Shown one piece after another: positions 35,229-43,355 of a stretch of 64,000 nt of DNA. Each line of letters opens with the position of its first letter. The first letter of the stretch is position 1. Source of the stretch: Pseudoalteromonas tunicata (GTDB lineage: Bacteria > Pseudomonadota > Gammaproteobacteria > Enterobacterales > Alteromonadaceae). A program made the translations under genes and the position numbers. The stretch lies in the NCBI RefSeq assembly GCF_002310815.1, contig NZ_CP011032.1, positions 2,148,001 through 2,212,000 on the forward strand, read 5' to 3'. Below the pieces are notes generated by a model that had not been told where the DNA came from, searched no databases, and worked only from the letters and a program-made list of their open reading frames with translations.

Positions 35229-36107
35229 CTAGCTCAAAGGCAAATAAATATAGGTACGTAAATCGCACTCATCAACTTGATGTATAAAGTTTAAATACTC
35301 AAAAAATAAAGGTTGCTCGCCAAGCTCGTAACCACTGCTTGGCAACCAATCACGGTATAACGCATAAATAGCAGGCTCCATGGCATCTAAACTACCATGA
35401 TGGATTATTTTGGCGCATTTACAGCCAGCAATAACCCCATTCACCACACCAAATGCATTATCGCTAATCATTTTTTGTACACTGCCCGCCAGTTGAAAAC
35501 GAAAGTCTGCGGCTTTGGTCGCATTGGGATCGCCAAACACTATGCCAAAGGTTTGGCTGCTGTTTATGGGTGATAACCCGCTGCTTTTACGCCAATTAAT
35601 AAACTGGGCGGTGGTTTCAAAAATACGCTCTGGTGCACCACGGTGTTCAATTAATCCGACACGTGTTTTTGGAAAATCAATCACCTCAACACACAATTGA
35701 GCAGGTATTTGCAGCCGTTGCTGGTTTTTTACCTCAGCAAAAACACCATGCCAGTTAGGCCAATTTGGTTCGGTTCGAAATTGCGAAGGCGATTGCATAA
35801 AGGTGCGTTTAAAGGCGCGTGAAAACGCTTCGCTGCTGTCAAAACCCGCTTCAAGTGCAATATCTAATACCCGCTTTTCTGGCTCAAATACTAAACGAAA
35901 TGACGCGCGTTTTAACCGTGCTAATTGCACAAACTTAATCACAGTAAGCCCGGTGCTTGTTAAAAAAACCCGATGAAAATGGTATTTTGATAACGCAGCA
36001 ACTTGGCTGAGTTGCTCAAGGGTATGCTCGTCATTTAAATTCTGCACAATAAAATCACACACTCGATTAATACGTGCTTGGTGGGCTAATACAACGGGCG
36101 ATGTCAT
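35229..36107 (-). CDS. AraC-family regulator with GyrI-like C-terminal domain
   Basis: 292 residues. Residues 10-110 are an AraC double HTH at the N-terminus: FIVQNLNDEHTLEQLSQVAALSKYHFHRVF and KRVLDIALEAGFDSSEAFSRAFKRTF. Residues 130-290 form a GyrI/Rob-type effector-binding domain: VEVIDFPKTRVGLIEHRGAPERI, TFGIVFGDPN, and a final YLNFIHQVDECDLRTYIYLPL. This Rob/SoxS-like layout binds small hydrophobic or toxic molecules and often drives stress or efflux genes; targets here are unknown. The ATG at 36107 lacks a strong Shine-Dalgarno. Confidence 0.9.
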   Translation of the reverse strand: MTSPVVLAHQARINRVCDFIVQNLNDEHTLEQLSQVAALSKYHFHRVFLTSTGLTVIKFVQLARLKRASFRLVFEPEKRVLDIALEAGFDSSEAFSRAFKRTFMQSPSQFRTEPNWPNWHGVFAEVKNQQRLQIPAQLCVEVIDFPKTRVGLIEHRGAPERIFETTAQFINWRKSSGLSPINSSQTFGIVFGDPNATKAADFRFQLAGSVQKMISDNAFGVVNGVIAGCKCAKIIHHGSLDAMEPAIYALYRDWLPSSGYELGEQPLFFEYLNFIHQVDECDLRTYIYLPLS

Positions 36108-36184
36108 AAGGTCAATTCCAACAGGTAAATCAAACCGAGTGTGCCACAGGCCAAAAACAAAAGCATGATTGAAATTGCGATTGT

Positions 36185-36400
36185 TTAGATAGCTTCAACC
36201 ATGGCCTTAATTTTAACTGCTTTTTCAAAGTGATCGAGTTTATGGGTTTGGATCCACCACGTTGCCGCTTCCATCAACAATACAGGATCATCATTTTTAT
36301 TGGCAAAAAAAGCATAAAAAGACACCCCAACACTTTCCCCTTTAGCGGCAATTTTTTTATCGCACACTGCGATTATTTTTTGTTTCAACTTTTGTTGCAT
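36185..36400 (-). CDS. DUF6500-family small protein
   Basis: 71 residues: MQQKLKQKIIAVCDKKIAAK, then GVSFYAFFANKNDDPVLLMEAATWWI, then LDHFEKAVKIKAM. The FYAFFANKNDDPxLLMEAATWWI pattern is that of DUF6500, a small family without known function. It starts 7 bases after the VOC gene ends, so the two are co-transcribed. Confidence 0.75.
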   Translation of the reverse strand: MQQKLKQKIIAVCDKKIAAKGESVGVSFYAFFANKNDDPVLLMEAATWWIQTHKLDHFEKAVKIKAMVEAI

Positions 36401-36407
36401 TACTCGT

Positions 36408-36836
36408 TTAACCTTTTGGCTTAATTGGATTAAAAGCTTGTTCGCAGCGCAACTCTATTGTATTGCCCTGCGGGTCGTGAATATAAATAGACTCTCCATA
36501 CCCTTGCGCGCCATAGCGCTGCGTGAAGTCACCCACCTCTATGTTGTGCGCTGTTAGGTGCGTGCGAATATCATCTTGCGATACCGACTTAAGTATTAAA
36601 CAAAAATGATCAAGGTGATTACCTGTTTTTGTCGGTGCCCCACCGCCCTGTTGGCCAAGTGGTTTATCTACTTGGACTAAATCAATCAGAGCTGAGCCTG
36701 CACGCAGTTGTGTGAGGCCAAGCTCTGGTAAGGCGCGCTCAATTTGACAGCCGAGCACTTTGGTATAAAACGCCACCATGTTAGTTAACTGTGTGGTGCG
36801 CAACACAATATGATCAATCCCTAAAATGTGTAACAT
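36408..36836 (-). CDS. VOC-family (glyoxalase/bleomycin-resistance fold) protein
   Basis: 142 residues from the ATG at 36836, with CAGGAGTACGCA before it; the frame opens 33 codons earlier but without a ribosome-binding site. Two beta-alpha-beta-beta-beta modules: HILGIDHIVLRTTQLTNMVA, GCQIERALPELGLTQLRAGSALIDLV, then HLDHFCLIL and GESIYIHDPQGNTIELRCE. Metal-ligand-like His and Glu positions (DHI, HLDHF, IELR) are kept. Probably a dioxygenase, isomerase or resistance protein of unknown substrate. First of a two-gene unit with the DUF6500 gene. Confidence 0.85.
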   Translation of the reverse strand: MLHILGIDHIVLRTTQLTNMVAFYTKVLGCQIERALPELGLTQLRAGSALIDLVQVDKPLGQQGGGAPTKTGNHLDHFCLILKSVSQDDIRTHLTAHNIEVGDFTQRYGAQGYGESIYIHDPQGNTIELRCEQAFNPIKPKG

Positions 36837-37320
36837 TGCGTACTCCTGTTTTGCTTCTTGTTTGACGTCCTGCTTGATGTGACAGAATATATTCAACCCT
36901 AACTTAATGCTGAGTAACTTTAAATAAAAAATCACACCAATTGGTTTGGCCTAATAAAAGAGTTTGCCTGCTAAAAATAATAATATCCCCCCGCACACTT
37001 GTTACGATACAGCAACTTAGCCACTATAAACACCAACAATTGCCGTTAAGATAATCTAAAACAGCATTACCTTTAAGTCGTTTGCAAGCCTTAATGCACA
37101 ACATCGTCCTCTTAGATGGATCAATGTATTTAATTACCCGCTCATATCGCCCATAACTTAACCGAAGGCTGTTAAGTAACCTTGTGTTAACACGCTGTAT
37201 TTGCTGTAATGGCGCTCTTAACTGATACAAAGTGATACATTTACACAATATGTGATACGTCTTTTTAACGGCTGAGTTCATACACTTGACCCAACAAACA
37301 AAAACGATCACAGGGATTTT

Positions 37321-38346
37321 ATGACACACTTCAAATACAGCATGTTGGCAAGCGTAGTTGCAACCACATTATTACTGACCCCATCATTTTACGCATCGGC
37401 TCACGACCCCGTTGAACCAGCAATCAAACAAGCTCCACAAAGTGATGAGAAAAAAACACAGCCACCGCTGACCCAAGATGATTATCGCCAAATTTTAATT
37501 ACTTTTGAAAAAGAACAAGCAGCCAACTGCAAAATCGATTGCAAAGTAAACCGTCATCACAGTATCGAAATCACACATGATGAAGACAATGACGAGGATG
37601 ATGACATTGATTTTCGTTTTGAGTCTAACCCGCGCGATGGCTTTTATTTAGGGTTAAGTGCCATTAGCAGTTTTGGTGATGACTTTCGTTATCCTTCTGA
37701 TGACGAACCAAGTTCACAATTTGATATCGACTTAAGTTACCGTGTGCAACTGCTTGGTTTTTTTATTGAATCACCAAGCTTAAGTACCCGCCGTATGCAT
37801 GGTATGTATTCGCTGCCTGCGTGGGGTTTTAATGTAATTAATACCGATACTTGGTCATTTGATGTCTTTTATCAACGTAATAACAAAGGCATTGAAGGCC
37901 TCGAAGGTTTGCAAATTCGCAACCTCGATAAACGTGGTGGCTTAAGAGCAACCGGTTATTTTGATAACAGCCAATTAGAACTCATTTATTCACCTTTTAG
38001 CCGCAATAATGTGGGCAGTGATGGGGTTGAAGCGTCGGTTTCATATAGCTATAACGGACAGTTTAAAAACTGGAGTTACTATGCAAACCTGGGCATGCAA
38101 TACCGCTCACGTGAAGTATTGCCACAGCCAAGTGACTTAGTGCAATACGATAGCCGCAGCGGTTTATCTAAAAGTGATGGCCTAAGCCGCGCTGCTGAAA
38201 TTGGTTTTGAATACCCCATTACTACAGACTGGGTATTTGGTACGTTTGTCAGTTACAACAAAGTCTCTAATCGCACTATTATTGAGCGCCCGCAACTTGC
38301 TAACGATGGTGTTAGAGCGGGCATGTTACTCAGTTTTGTCTTTTAA
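37321..38346 (+). CDS. MipA/OmpV-family outer-membrane protein
   Basis: 341 residues. A Sec signal (MTHFKYSMLASVVATTLLLT...YASA) precedes an unusual mature N-terminus with CKIDCKVNRHHSIEITHDED and a run of Asp/Glu (DNDEDDDID). The barrel begins at DGFYLGLSAISSFGDDF and proceeds through ITRRMHG-like SLSTRRMHGMYSLPA and QLELIYSPFSRNNVG to a C-terminal GMLLSFVF with a terminal Phe, the usual outer-membrane ending. MipA/OmpV proteins are scaffold or small-molecule porins and often sit next to two-component genes. First of a plus-strand run with the DUF3019, response regulator and kinase genes (gaps 10, 31 and 4 bases). Confidence 0.85.
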   Translation: MTHFKYSMLASVVATTLLLTPSFYASAHDPVEPAIKQAPQSDEKKTQPPLTQDDYRQILITFEKEQAANCKIDCKVNRHHSIEITHDEDNDEDDDIDFRFESNPRDGFYLGLSAISSFGDDFRYPSDDEPSSQFDIDLSYRVQLLGFFIESPSLSTRRMHGMYSLPAWGFNVINTDTWSFDVFYQRNNKGIEGLEGLQIRNLDKRGGLRATGYFDNSQLELIYSPFSRNNVGSDGVEASVSYSYNGQFKNWSYYANLGMQYRSREVLPQPSDLVQYDSRSGLSKSDGLSRAAEIGFEYPITTDWVFGTFVSYNKVSNRTIIERPQLANDGVRAGMLLSFVF

Positions 38347-38356
38347 GGTGGCCACT

Positions 38357-38776
38357 ATGACGCACTTTAAAACAAAACCCCATCTTGCTTATGTATGGGT
38401 GCTGCTTGGCTTGATGACTTATTTGTCTTTTACTCAAGCCATGGCTGAGCCTCTTGAGCAAGCAACCATGACGCTTAATCCTGAGCAATGTATTGCAATG
38501 CAACAAGGGCAAGATTGTTATGTCACGGTTGAAATTAATTGGCAAAGTGCCGCGCTGCTTGATGTCTGTTTGTATGCCAATCACACTCAGCAGGCACTTT
38601 TTTGCTGGCAAAATGCGCAGCAAGGGGCCTTTAAGCAAGAGCTTAAAACCAATCAAAATGTTGATTTTGCCTTACGATCCAATAACAACAGTACGCCTTT
38701 AGCAACTAGCCAATTAAAAATTGCGTGGGTGCATAAGAAAAAAGGGAAACCACGGCTCTCATGGCGACTGTTTTAG
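38357..38776 (+). CDS. DUF3019-family secreted protein
   Basis: 139 residues from the ATG at 38357, which AAGGTGGCCACT precedes. A signal peptide or anchor (YVWVLLGLMTYLSFTQAMA) leads to a small beta domain: MTLNPEQCIAMQQGQDCYVTVEINW, LLDVCLYANHTQQALFCWQN and ATSQLKIAWVHKK, with four cysteines likely in two disulfides. This is the DUF3019 pattern, which recurs next to MipA-like porins and OmpR-type two-component genes in Alteromonadales. Probably periplasmic; the function is unknown, perhaps signal input for the neighbouring kinase. Confidence 0.85.
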   Translation: MTHFKTKPHLAYVWVLLGLMTYLSFTQAMAEPLEQATMTLNPEQCIAMQQGQDCYVTVEINWQSAALLDVCLYANHTQQALFCWQNAQQGAFKQELKTNQNVDFALRSNNNSTPLATSQLKIAWVHKKKGKPRLSWRLF

Positions 38777-38807
38777 TCGCCAATCTTTCAGATATTAAAG
38801 GTAACTC

Positions 38808-39542
38808 ATGGACACATTGCACACCGCCCATTTACTGCTGGTAGAAGACGATGTTGAACTCGCCACCTGGATTGAAGAATACTTATCGGCGCGCGGGTTT
38901 AACGTTACCACTTGTCATCGTGGCGACGAAGCGGTCACGCTCATCAAAAATCTCAACCCAGATTGTGTTTTACTCGATGGCATGTTGCCAGGCATGGATG
39001 GTTTTGAAGTCTGTAAAACCGTACGCCCTGACTTTATTAATCCAATTATTATGATCACCGCGCGCGATGAAGAGATTGATGAAATTCTAGGACTAGAAAT
39101 GGGCGCAGATGACTACATCACTAAACCCGTGCGTGCGCGGGTATTATTGACCCGCATCAAAGGGCTGCTGCGTCAACAAGAGCGATTTAATCCTGCGAGT
39201 GAATTCCCCCTCAGCCCGCCAGCAACATCGGTGCATTTACTGCAATTTAATGGTTTGAGTATTAACGAATTAACGCGCAGCGTTCATTTAGATGGCGAGT
39301 CTATTAAGCTTTCTTCCAATGAATTTGATGTGCTGTGGTTTTTAGCCTCCCGCGCGGGTGAGGTGGTGCAACGAGATGATTTGGTGAGCCATTTTCGAGG
39401 CTTTGAATACGATGGATTCGATCGCTCTATCGATTTGCGTATTTCTCGTATCCGCAAAAAGCTCAACGACAGCCCCCAAGAACCCTTTCGTATCAAAACC
39501 ATTTGGGGCAAAGGTTATTTATTTGCCAAAGACGTGTGGTAA
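38808..39542 (+). CDS. OmpR-family response regulator
   Basis: 244 residues. The receiver domain (about 7-125) has HLLLVEDDVELA, the phospho-acceptor Asp in CVLLDGMLPGMDG, IMITARDEE and YITKPV. The winged helix (about 140-244) reads SVHLDGESIKLSSNEFDVLWFLASRAGEVVQRDDLV and DRSIDLRISRIRKKL, followed by IKTIWGKGYLF, the OmpR/PhoB class. It is activated by the kinase four bases downstream and probably controls this operon, including the MipA-like and DUF3019 genes. RBS AAAGGTAACTC. Confidence 0.93.
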   Translation: MDTLHTAHLLLVEDDVELATWIEEYLSARGFNVTTCHRGDEAVTLIKNLNPDCVLLDGMLPGMDGFEVCKTVRPDFINPIIMITARDEEIDEILGLEMGADDYITKPVRARVLLTRIKGLLRQQERFNPASEFPLSPPATSVHLLQFNGLSINELTRSVHLDGESIKLSSNEFDVLWFLASRAGEVVQRDDLVSHFRGFEYDGFDRSIDLRISRIRKKLNDSPQEPFRIKTIWGKGYLFAKDVW

Positions 39543-39546
39543 GCCA

Positions 39547-40863
39547 ATGCGAAATTTAACGCTATCACTGTTGGCAGTGGTTTTAATTGCCACCATGGGT
39601 TTAGGTTGGATGTTTGATGCACTGTATAACCAATACAGCGAACAGAGCGAACTCAATCAAAATGACCCGTTAATGGTTTTAGAACCGCTTGGGCAAAACA
39701 TGGCTGATACGCTCAATAGCCAGCCTCATCCCAATGAATTTATTACCGATTGGCCAAATAATAATGCTTATACGCTCGCATTAACGTCAATCAACCAAAC
39801 GCTTATTCCACCAGCGCTTAAAAACGATTTACTTAACGGCAAACCCTTAGTGCTTGAAACCGATACCGACTTAACGCTGTATTATTATCTCGCCAACCAT
39901 GCCAGTGTGCTCATGCTGCGTGCTCCTATGTTGAATCCAAATCGAGATAACGCCGATTTACGCTTGGTGCTCACCAGCTTATTTTATTTTGTCATGCTAC
40001 TTTTAATGGTGGCTTGGCTGGCACCGCTTGCACTTCGCCTATTGGCGCTTCGCAAAACCGCAAAATTATTTGGTGAAGGGCAATTAAATCAACGCATTAG
40101 TGTGGGCAGCATTTCGTATATTAAAGACATCGAAACCGAGTTTAACCACATGGCTGAGCGCATTGAAGCGCTGGTCAATGATGTTAAATTACTCAGCAGC
40201 GCTGTGTCACATGATTTGCGCACGCCGCTTGCGCGTATTCGTTTTGGGATCGATACCTTGCAAGAAGAAGATGACCCCGTGCTGCGTAAACGTTACGAGC
40301 AACGAATTAGCGACAACGTCGATGAAATGGTCGACTTAGTCGAAACCCTACTCAATTACGCACGACTCGACCAAGCCATGATAAGCCTTACAAAATCGGC
40401 CGTTAATGTGAATGACTTAGTGACACATTGCCTAAAAAACAAAACCTGCGATGGGCGAACGCTTAACTACTTGCCAGCAGCAACGCCGTGTTTTATCGAT
40501 GGTGACCAAGCTTATTTAAATATTTTAATCAATAACTTAGTACAAAACGCACTACAATATTGCAAGCAACACGTCACCATTGAGGTGTTTATGCAGTCTG
40601 ATACAGTCTCTATTAATATCAGTGACGATGGCCCTGGGATTGCGCCCGACCTCTACGCAACCATGTTGCAACCTTTTACGCGCGGAGAGCTGCATCGCCA
40701 AACCATTAAGGGCTTTGGCATGGGGCTTGCCATCGCAACAAGAGTCACCAAGTGGCACCATGGCACACTCACTATCGGCAAAAGCGATACCTTAGGCGGC
40801 GCTAAATTTAGCCTGACTTTACCGAAAAAAAACGTGAAAGATGCCTCAATAGCGCAGCAATAA
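39547..40863 (+). CDS. Sensor histidine kinase of the MipA/DUF3019 cluster
   Basis: 438 residues from the ATG at 39547, four bases after the regulator's stop; a longer frame upstream only shadows that gene. Two membrane spans (about 5-23 and 140-165) flank a periplasmic sensor of about 115 residues. A HAMP domain is at about 165-215, then the H-box SSAVSHDLRTPLARIRF with the phospho-accepting His, the N-box LNILINNLVQNALQYC, DDGPGIAPD, KGFGMGLAIATRV and a last TLGGAKFSLTLP. It should phosphorylate the OmpR-type regulator. Signal unknown; the acidic, His- and Cys-bearing N-terminus of the co-encoded porin hints at metal or cationic peptide, which is inference. Confidence 0.92.
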   Translation: MRNLTLSLLAVVLIATMGLGWMFDALYNQYSEQSELNQNDPLMVLEPLGQNMADTLNSQPHPNEFITDWPNNNAYTLALTSINQTLIPPALKNDLLNGKPLVLETDTDLTLYYYLANHASVLMLRAPMLNPNRDNADLRLVLTSLFYFVMLLLMVAWLAPLALRLLALRKTAKLFGEGQLNQRISVGSISYIKDIETEFNHMAERIEALVNDVKLLSSAVSHDLRTPLARIRFGIDTLQEEDDPVLRKRYEQRISDNVDEMVDLVETLLNYARLDQAMISLTKSAVNVNDLVTHCLKNKTCDGRTLNYLPAATPCFIDGDQAYLNILINNLVQNALQYCKQHVTIEVFMQSDTVSINISDDGPGIAPDLYATMLQPFTRGELHRQTIKGFGMGLAIATRVTKWHHGTLTIGKSDTLGGAKFSLTLPKKNVKDASIAQQ

Positions 40864-40937
40864 ATTGTGTGACCCACTTGGCTGGTTTAAATCAGCTAAG
40901 CGCGCTTGGCTAATTCCAACCAAAAAAAGGTATAAAT

Positions 40938-41468
40938 ATGAACTCATTATTTAAACAACATCGCATTGTGCTCACCTTATTAGTCAGCATGTATATTGTA
41001 ACAACCTTAACATGGCAATACTTAACTTCAGGCGTGCCTGCGCACCATTTGTTTGCAGACCCAAGTTTACCTAAAATTTCAAATTGGTGGGGGCTGGCAA
41101 TTTTACCTCTGTATAGTTGGGTGCTTACTAGCTTAATAACCAAACAATACGGCGCACACTTTCCCAAAAAAATATGGCTGCAATTCTCGGCCGCTGGCCT
41201 TTATGCGCTTATTATTACTGTGTTATTTTATACTGGTCATCAAAACCTCGTTGCCATGTTGGCGGTGCCAACCATTTTAATTGCCGCTTTATTTTTTCCT
41301 GTTTATCAAGCAGCGTTTTTACTCGGTTATGTGGTGGTTTCAAGCTACGGATTTGGTGCATTTTTACCTGCGGTATTTGGGCTTGTTTTTGCGGCTATGG
41401 CATGGGTAGTCCACAAATTGGTGCGTTTGGTTGCGCGCTACCTTTTTAAGCCTAGAGTGGGCAAATAA
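40938..41468 (+). CDS. Integral membrane protein, unknown
   Basis: 176 residues, with about four hydrophobic spans (VLTLLVSMYIVTTLTW, WGLAILPLYSWVLTSLI, FSAAGLYALIITVLFYTG with LVAMLAVPTILIAALFF, and the final GAFLPAVFGLVFAAMAWVV) and a basic C-terminus (RYLFKPRVGK). No recognised family; it does not match DUF3429 or known transporters. It starts 74 bases after the kinase gene and has AAAAAAAGGTATAA before the ATG, so it could be in the same transcript. Confidence 0.75.
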   Translation: MNSLFKQHRIVLTLLVSMYIVTTLTWQYLTSGVPAHHLFADPSLPKISNWWGLAILPLYSWVLTSLITKQYGAHFPKKIWLQFSAAGLYALIITVLFYTGHQNLVAMLAVPTILIAALFFPVYQAAFLLGYVVVSSYGFGAFLPAVFGLVFAAMAWVVHKLVRLVARYLFKPRVGK

Positions 41469-41497
41469 ATTTTTGATTGAAGAATACAACTACGCTG

Positions 41498-41944
41498 TTA
41501 TTTAACCCTAAATGTTATTGGGAATGTGTATGCTTGACATAACTGGGCTAAATGAAGGTTATTTGGCGCAATTGTTAACTGATAACGCCCTTTTTTCAAC
41601 GCATAAGCATCGCTTAATACTAAGCTCATCATGGTTTTTTCTTGTGGCGCAAGGTTGAGATAATCTGCTTTTGCTGGCTGCCCCCGCTTTGCAAGCGGCC
41701 CTTGGTATATCACATCTTGATTATTTTCATCCTTTATTATAAACATCTCGGACCAAAACCCTTCCAAAGGTGTTTGCCAAGTCAATACAGATTGGATTTG
41801 ACTGGTTTGATTATGCACTGAAAAAGTCAGTAATACCGCCTCGTTGGCTGAAGCCGATTTAATTGAAAAATCACACAGTATCTCAGGCGTTGCCATAGCA
41901 GCTCCTAGTTTAAATAATAAAAGAAATAAAACGGTTTTTATCAT
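41498..41944 (-). CDS. Stand-alone copy of an M35 protease N-terminal domain
   Basis: 148 residues from the ATG at 41944 (a TTG further upstream lacks a signal context). A signal peptide ends near ATPEIL (MIKTVLFLLLFKLGAAMATP). The mature part follows the N-terminal region of the M35 protease just upstream: VHNQTSQIQSVLTWQTPLEG against LTNNGKGNEKILGWYTDLEE, VIYQGPLAKRGQPAKADYLNL against VTFNGPHYKRPAPAEKDYIKL, then a shared LxxGxYQLTI strand. It has no zinc motif. A secreted one-domain paralogue next to its protease is a plausible inhibitor, chaperone or immunity factor; this is inference. The gene lies 115 bases downstream of the protease gene on the same strand. Confidence 0.7.
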   Translation of the reverse strand: MIKTVLFLLLFKLGAAMATPEILCDFSIKSASANEAVLLTFSVHNQTSQIQSVLTWQTPLEGFWSEMFIIKDENNQDVIYQGPLAKRGQPAKADYLNLAPQEKTMMSLVLSDAYALKKGRYQLTIAPNNLHLAQLCQAYTFPITFRVK

Positions 41945-42059
41945 ATAGAATTTATTGTCCTTTTGGTGGGAGCTACAATTAAGCAACTAAAAGCGAGACA
42001 AAGACAGCTCCTTTATCTCGCATGTTGACTTAATTTACGCTAAATGGATATTGCTCAAA

Positions 42060-43118
42060 CTAATTTTGTCTTGGGGTATTTTCAGCAAAATACTCATGGC
42101 TATCAGCATTATTTAATGCTTGATCTGGGTTAGAAATTGCCAAGCTTTTTGCTCCAGCTTGACCATAAACAATATCATCAGTACCCGCAACAGCCGTAAA
42201 GTGACTCAACTCATGTACTATGGTTCCCGCACGTGAGTCAGTGCCTAGCTCATTAGCAGACCAAAATGCATTACATAAATACACCTTGTAAGGCTGATTA
42301 GGATATACATAAGCAAAATATGACTTGCTACAGCTGCAATCGAATGTAAGTGGTTTATTGTCAATCGCATCATTAATCGCATCAAAATGACCCGTAGCGA
42401 TATTGTAACGAGCTGTTGTGGCCTGACCAAACCAAGTTTGATAACGCGTAGATGGGTTTGAAGCTGAATGACTTGATAAATACGATACTGCGTCATTGGC
42501 AATTTGATCCGCAGCAGCGAGCGCACTTAAAATTGCCGATTGCTCGCTATTAGAACAACGCCCGGTAAAACAGGTACCCGATGAACAATCACTGGTGCCC
42601 GAGCCTGGTTTGCCTTTGTTTGCAGTGCCTTTAGCTAATCCTTCGCCCCAAAATGAAACTGAATTTGAACTTAAGTTTTGAAGTTCACGCTTATTGCTAT
42701 TAATTGATTGATTGCTAAATAAATCCAACGACACCACGTTATAGCTTACTTCATAATTACCCGGCGCTGAGAAATCATATAAAGAGGACAATTCAAACTT
42801 TTTCGTAATGGTTTGGCCTTTTTTAAGTTTGATGTAATCTTTTTCAGCAGGTGCTGGGCGTTTGTAGTGCGGGCCATTAAACGTCACCTTTTCGCCATCG
42901 CGGGTGATGTTAAAAATCGCTTCTTCTTCTAAGTCAGTGTACCAACCTAATATTTTTTCGTTACCTTTACCGTTATTGGTCAACGATAAGGTCGCTAAAA
43001 CATTACCATTATCTTGCATATCGACATTTAATTGTACGTCAATATTATGCTGAGCTGCGTGTGCTTGCATGGCTAACAAACCAGCAAGAGTGAATACGGT
43101 GCGTGAGAGTTTTTTCAT
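42060..43118 (-). CDS. M35-family (deuterolysin/peptidyl-Lys) metalloendopeptidase, secreted
   Basis: 352 residues. A Sec signal (MKKLSRTVFTLAGLLAMQAHA) is followed by an N-terminal beta domain (about 22-165, see GPHYKRPAPAEKDYIKL). The M35 catalytic domain has CFTGRCSNSEQSAILSAL, YFAYVYPNQPYKVYLCNAFW and the aspzincin zinc site: TIVHELSHFTAVAGTDDIVYG near residue 300, with two His and the Asp of GTxD as ligands. Paired cysteines fit an extracellular enzyme. Such enzymes in marine bacteria cut at Lys or degrade structural proteins. The gene is transcribed away from the LytTR gene; the single-domain paralogue lies downstream. Confidence 0.92.
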   Translation of the reverse strand: MKKLSRTVFTLAGLLAMQAHAAQHNIDVQLNVDMQDNGNVLATLSLTNNGKGNEKILGWYTDLEEEAIFNITRDGEKVTFNGPHYKRPAPAEKDYIKLKKGQTITKKFELSSLYDFSAPGNYEVSYNVVSLDLFSNQSINSNKRELQNLSSNSVSFWGEGLAKGTANKGKPGSGTSDCSSGTCFTGRCSNSEQSAILSALAAADQIANDAVSYLSSHSASNPSTRYQTWFGQATTARYNIATGHFDAINDAIDNKPLTFDCSCSKSYFAYVYPNQPYKVYLCNAFWSANELGTDSRAGTIVHELSHFTAVAGTDDIVYGQAGAKSLAISNPDQALNNADSHEYFAENTPRQN

Positions 43119-43355
43119 TTTATTGCCTTATTATTAATTATGTGGTGTTGCCAATTTAATAACAACAAAACAAAAGATACAACTTATTAACAATTTAGCA
43201 ACTCAAAACAAACAATTTTCAACTTGTCAGATCTGTTGAATAACAGCGTTCAACATATGAGGCGACTTTGTTCAAAAACCCACATTAAGAGCCAATTCAA
43301 CCCCATTAACAGCAAAATACACCCAAGTAAGTAATATTGGTTTTAACGCTTAACT
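43119..43355. other. Intergenic, promoter region of the M35 gene
   Basis: 237 bases, no gene. It must hold the promoter of the protease on the minus strand and the 3' end of the LytTR gene. No clear terminator hairpin was found. Confidence 0.35.

Noticed and set aside
37024..37329. Minus-strand frame of 101 codons upstream of the MipA-like gene
   Set aside because: It overlaps the start region of the porin on the other strand, has no Shine-Dalgarno and no recognisable pattern; the region more likely holds the operon promoter.
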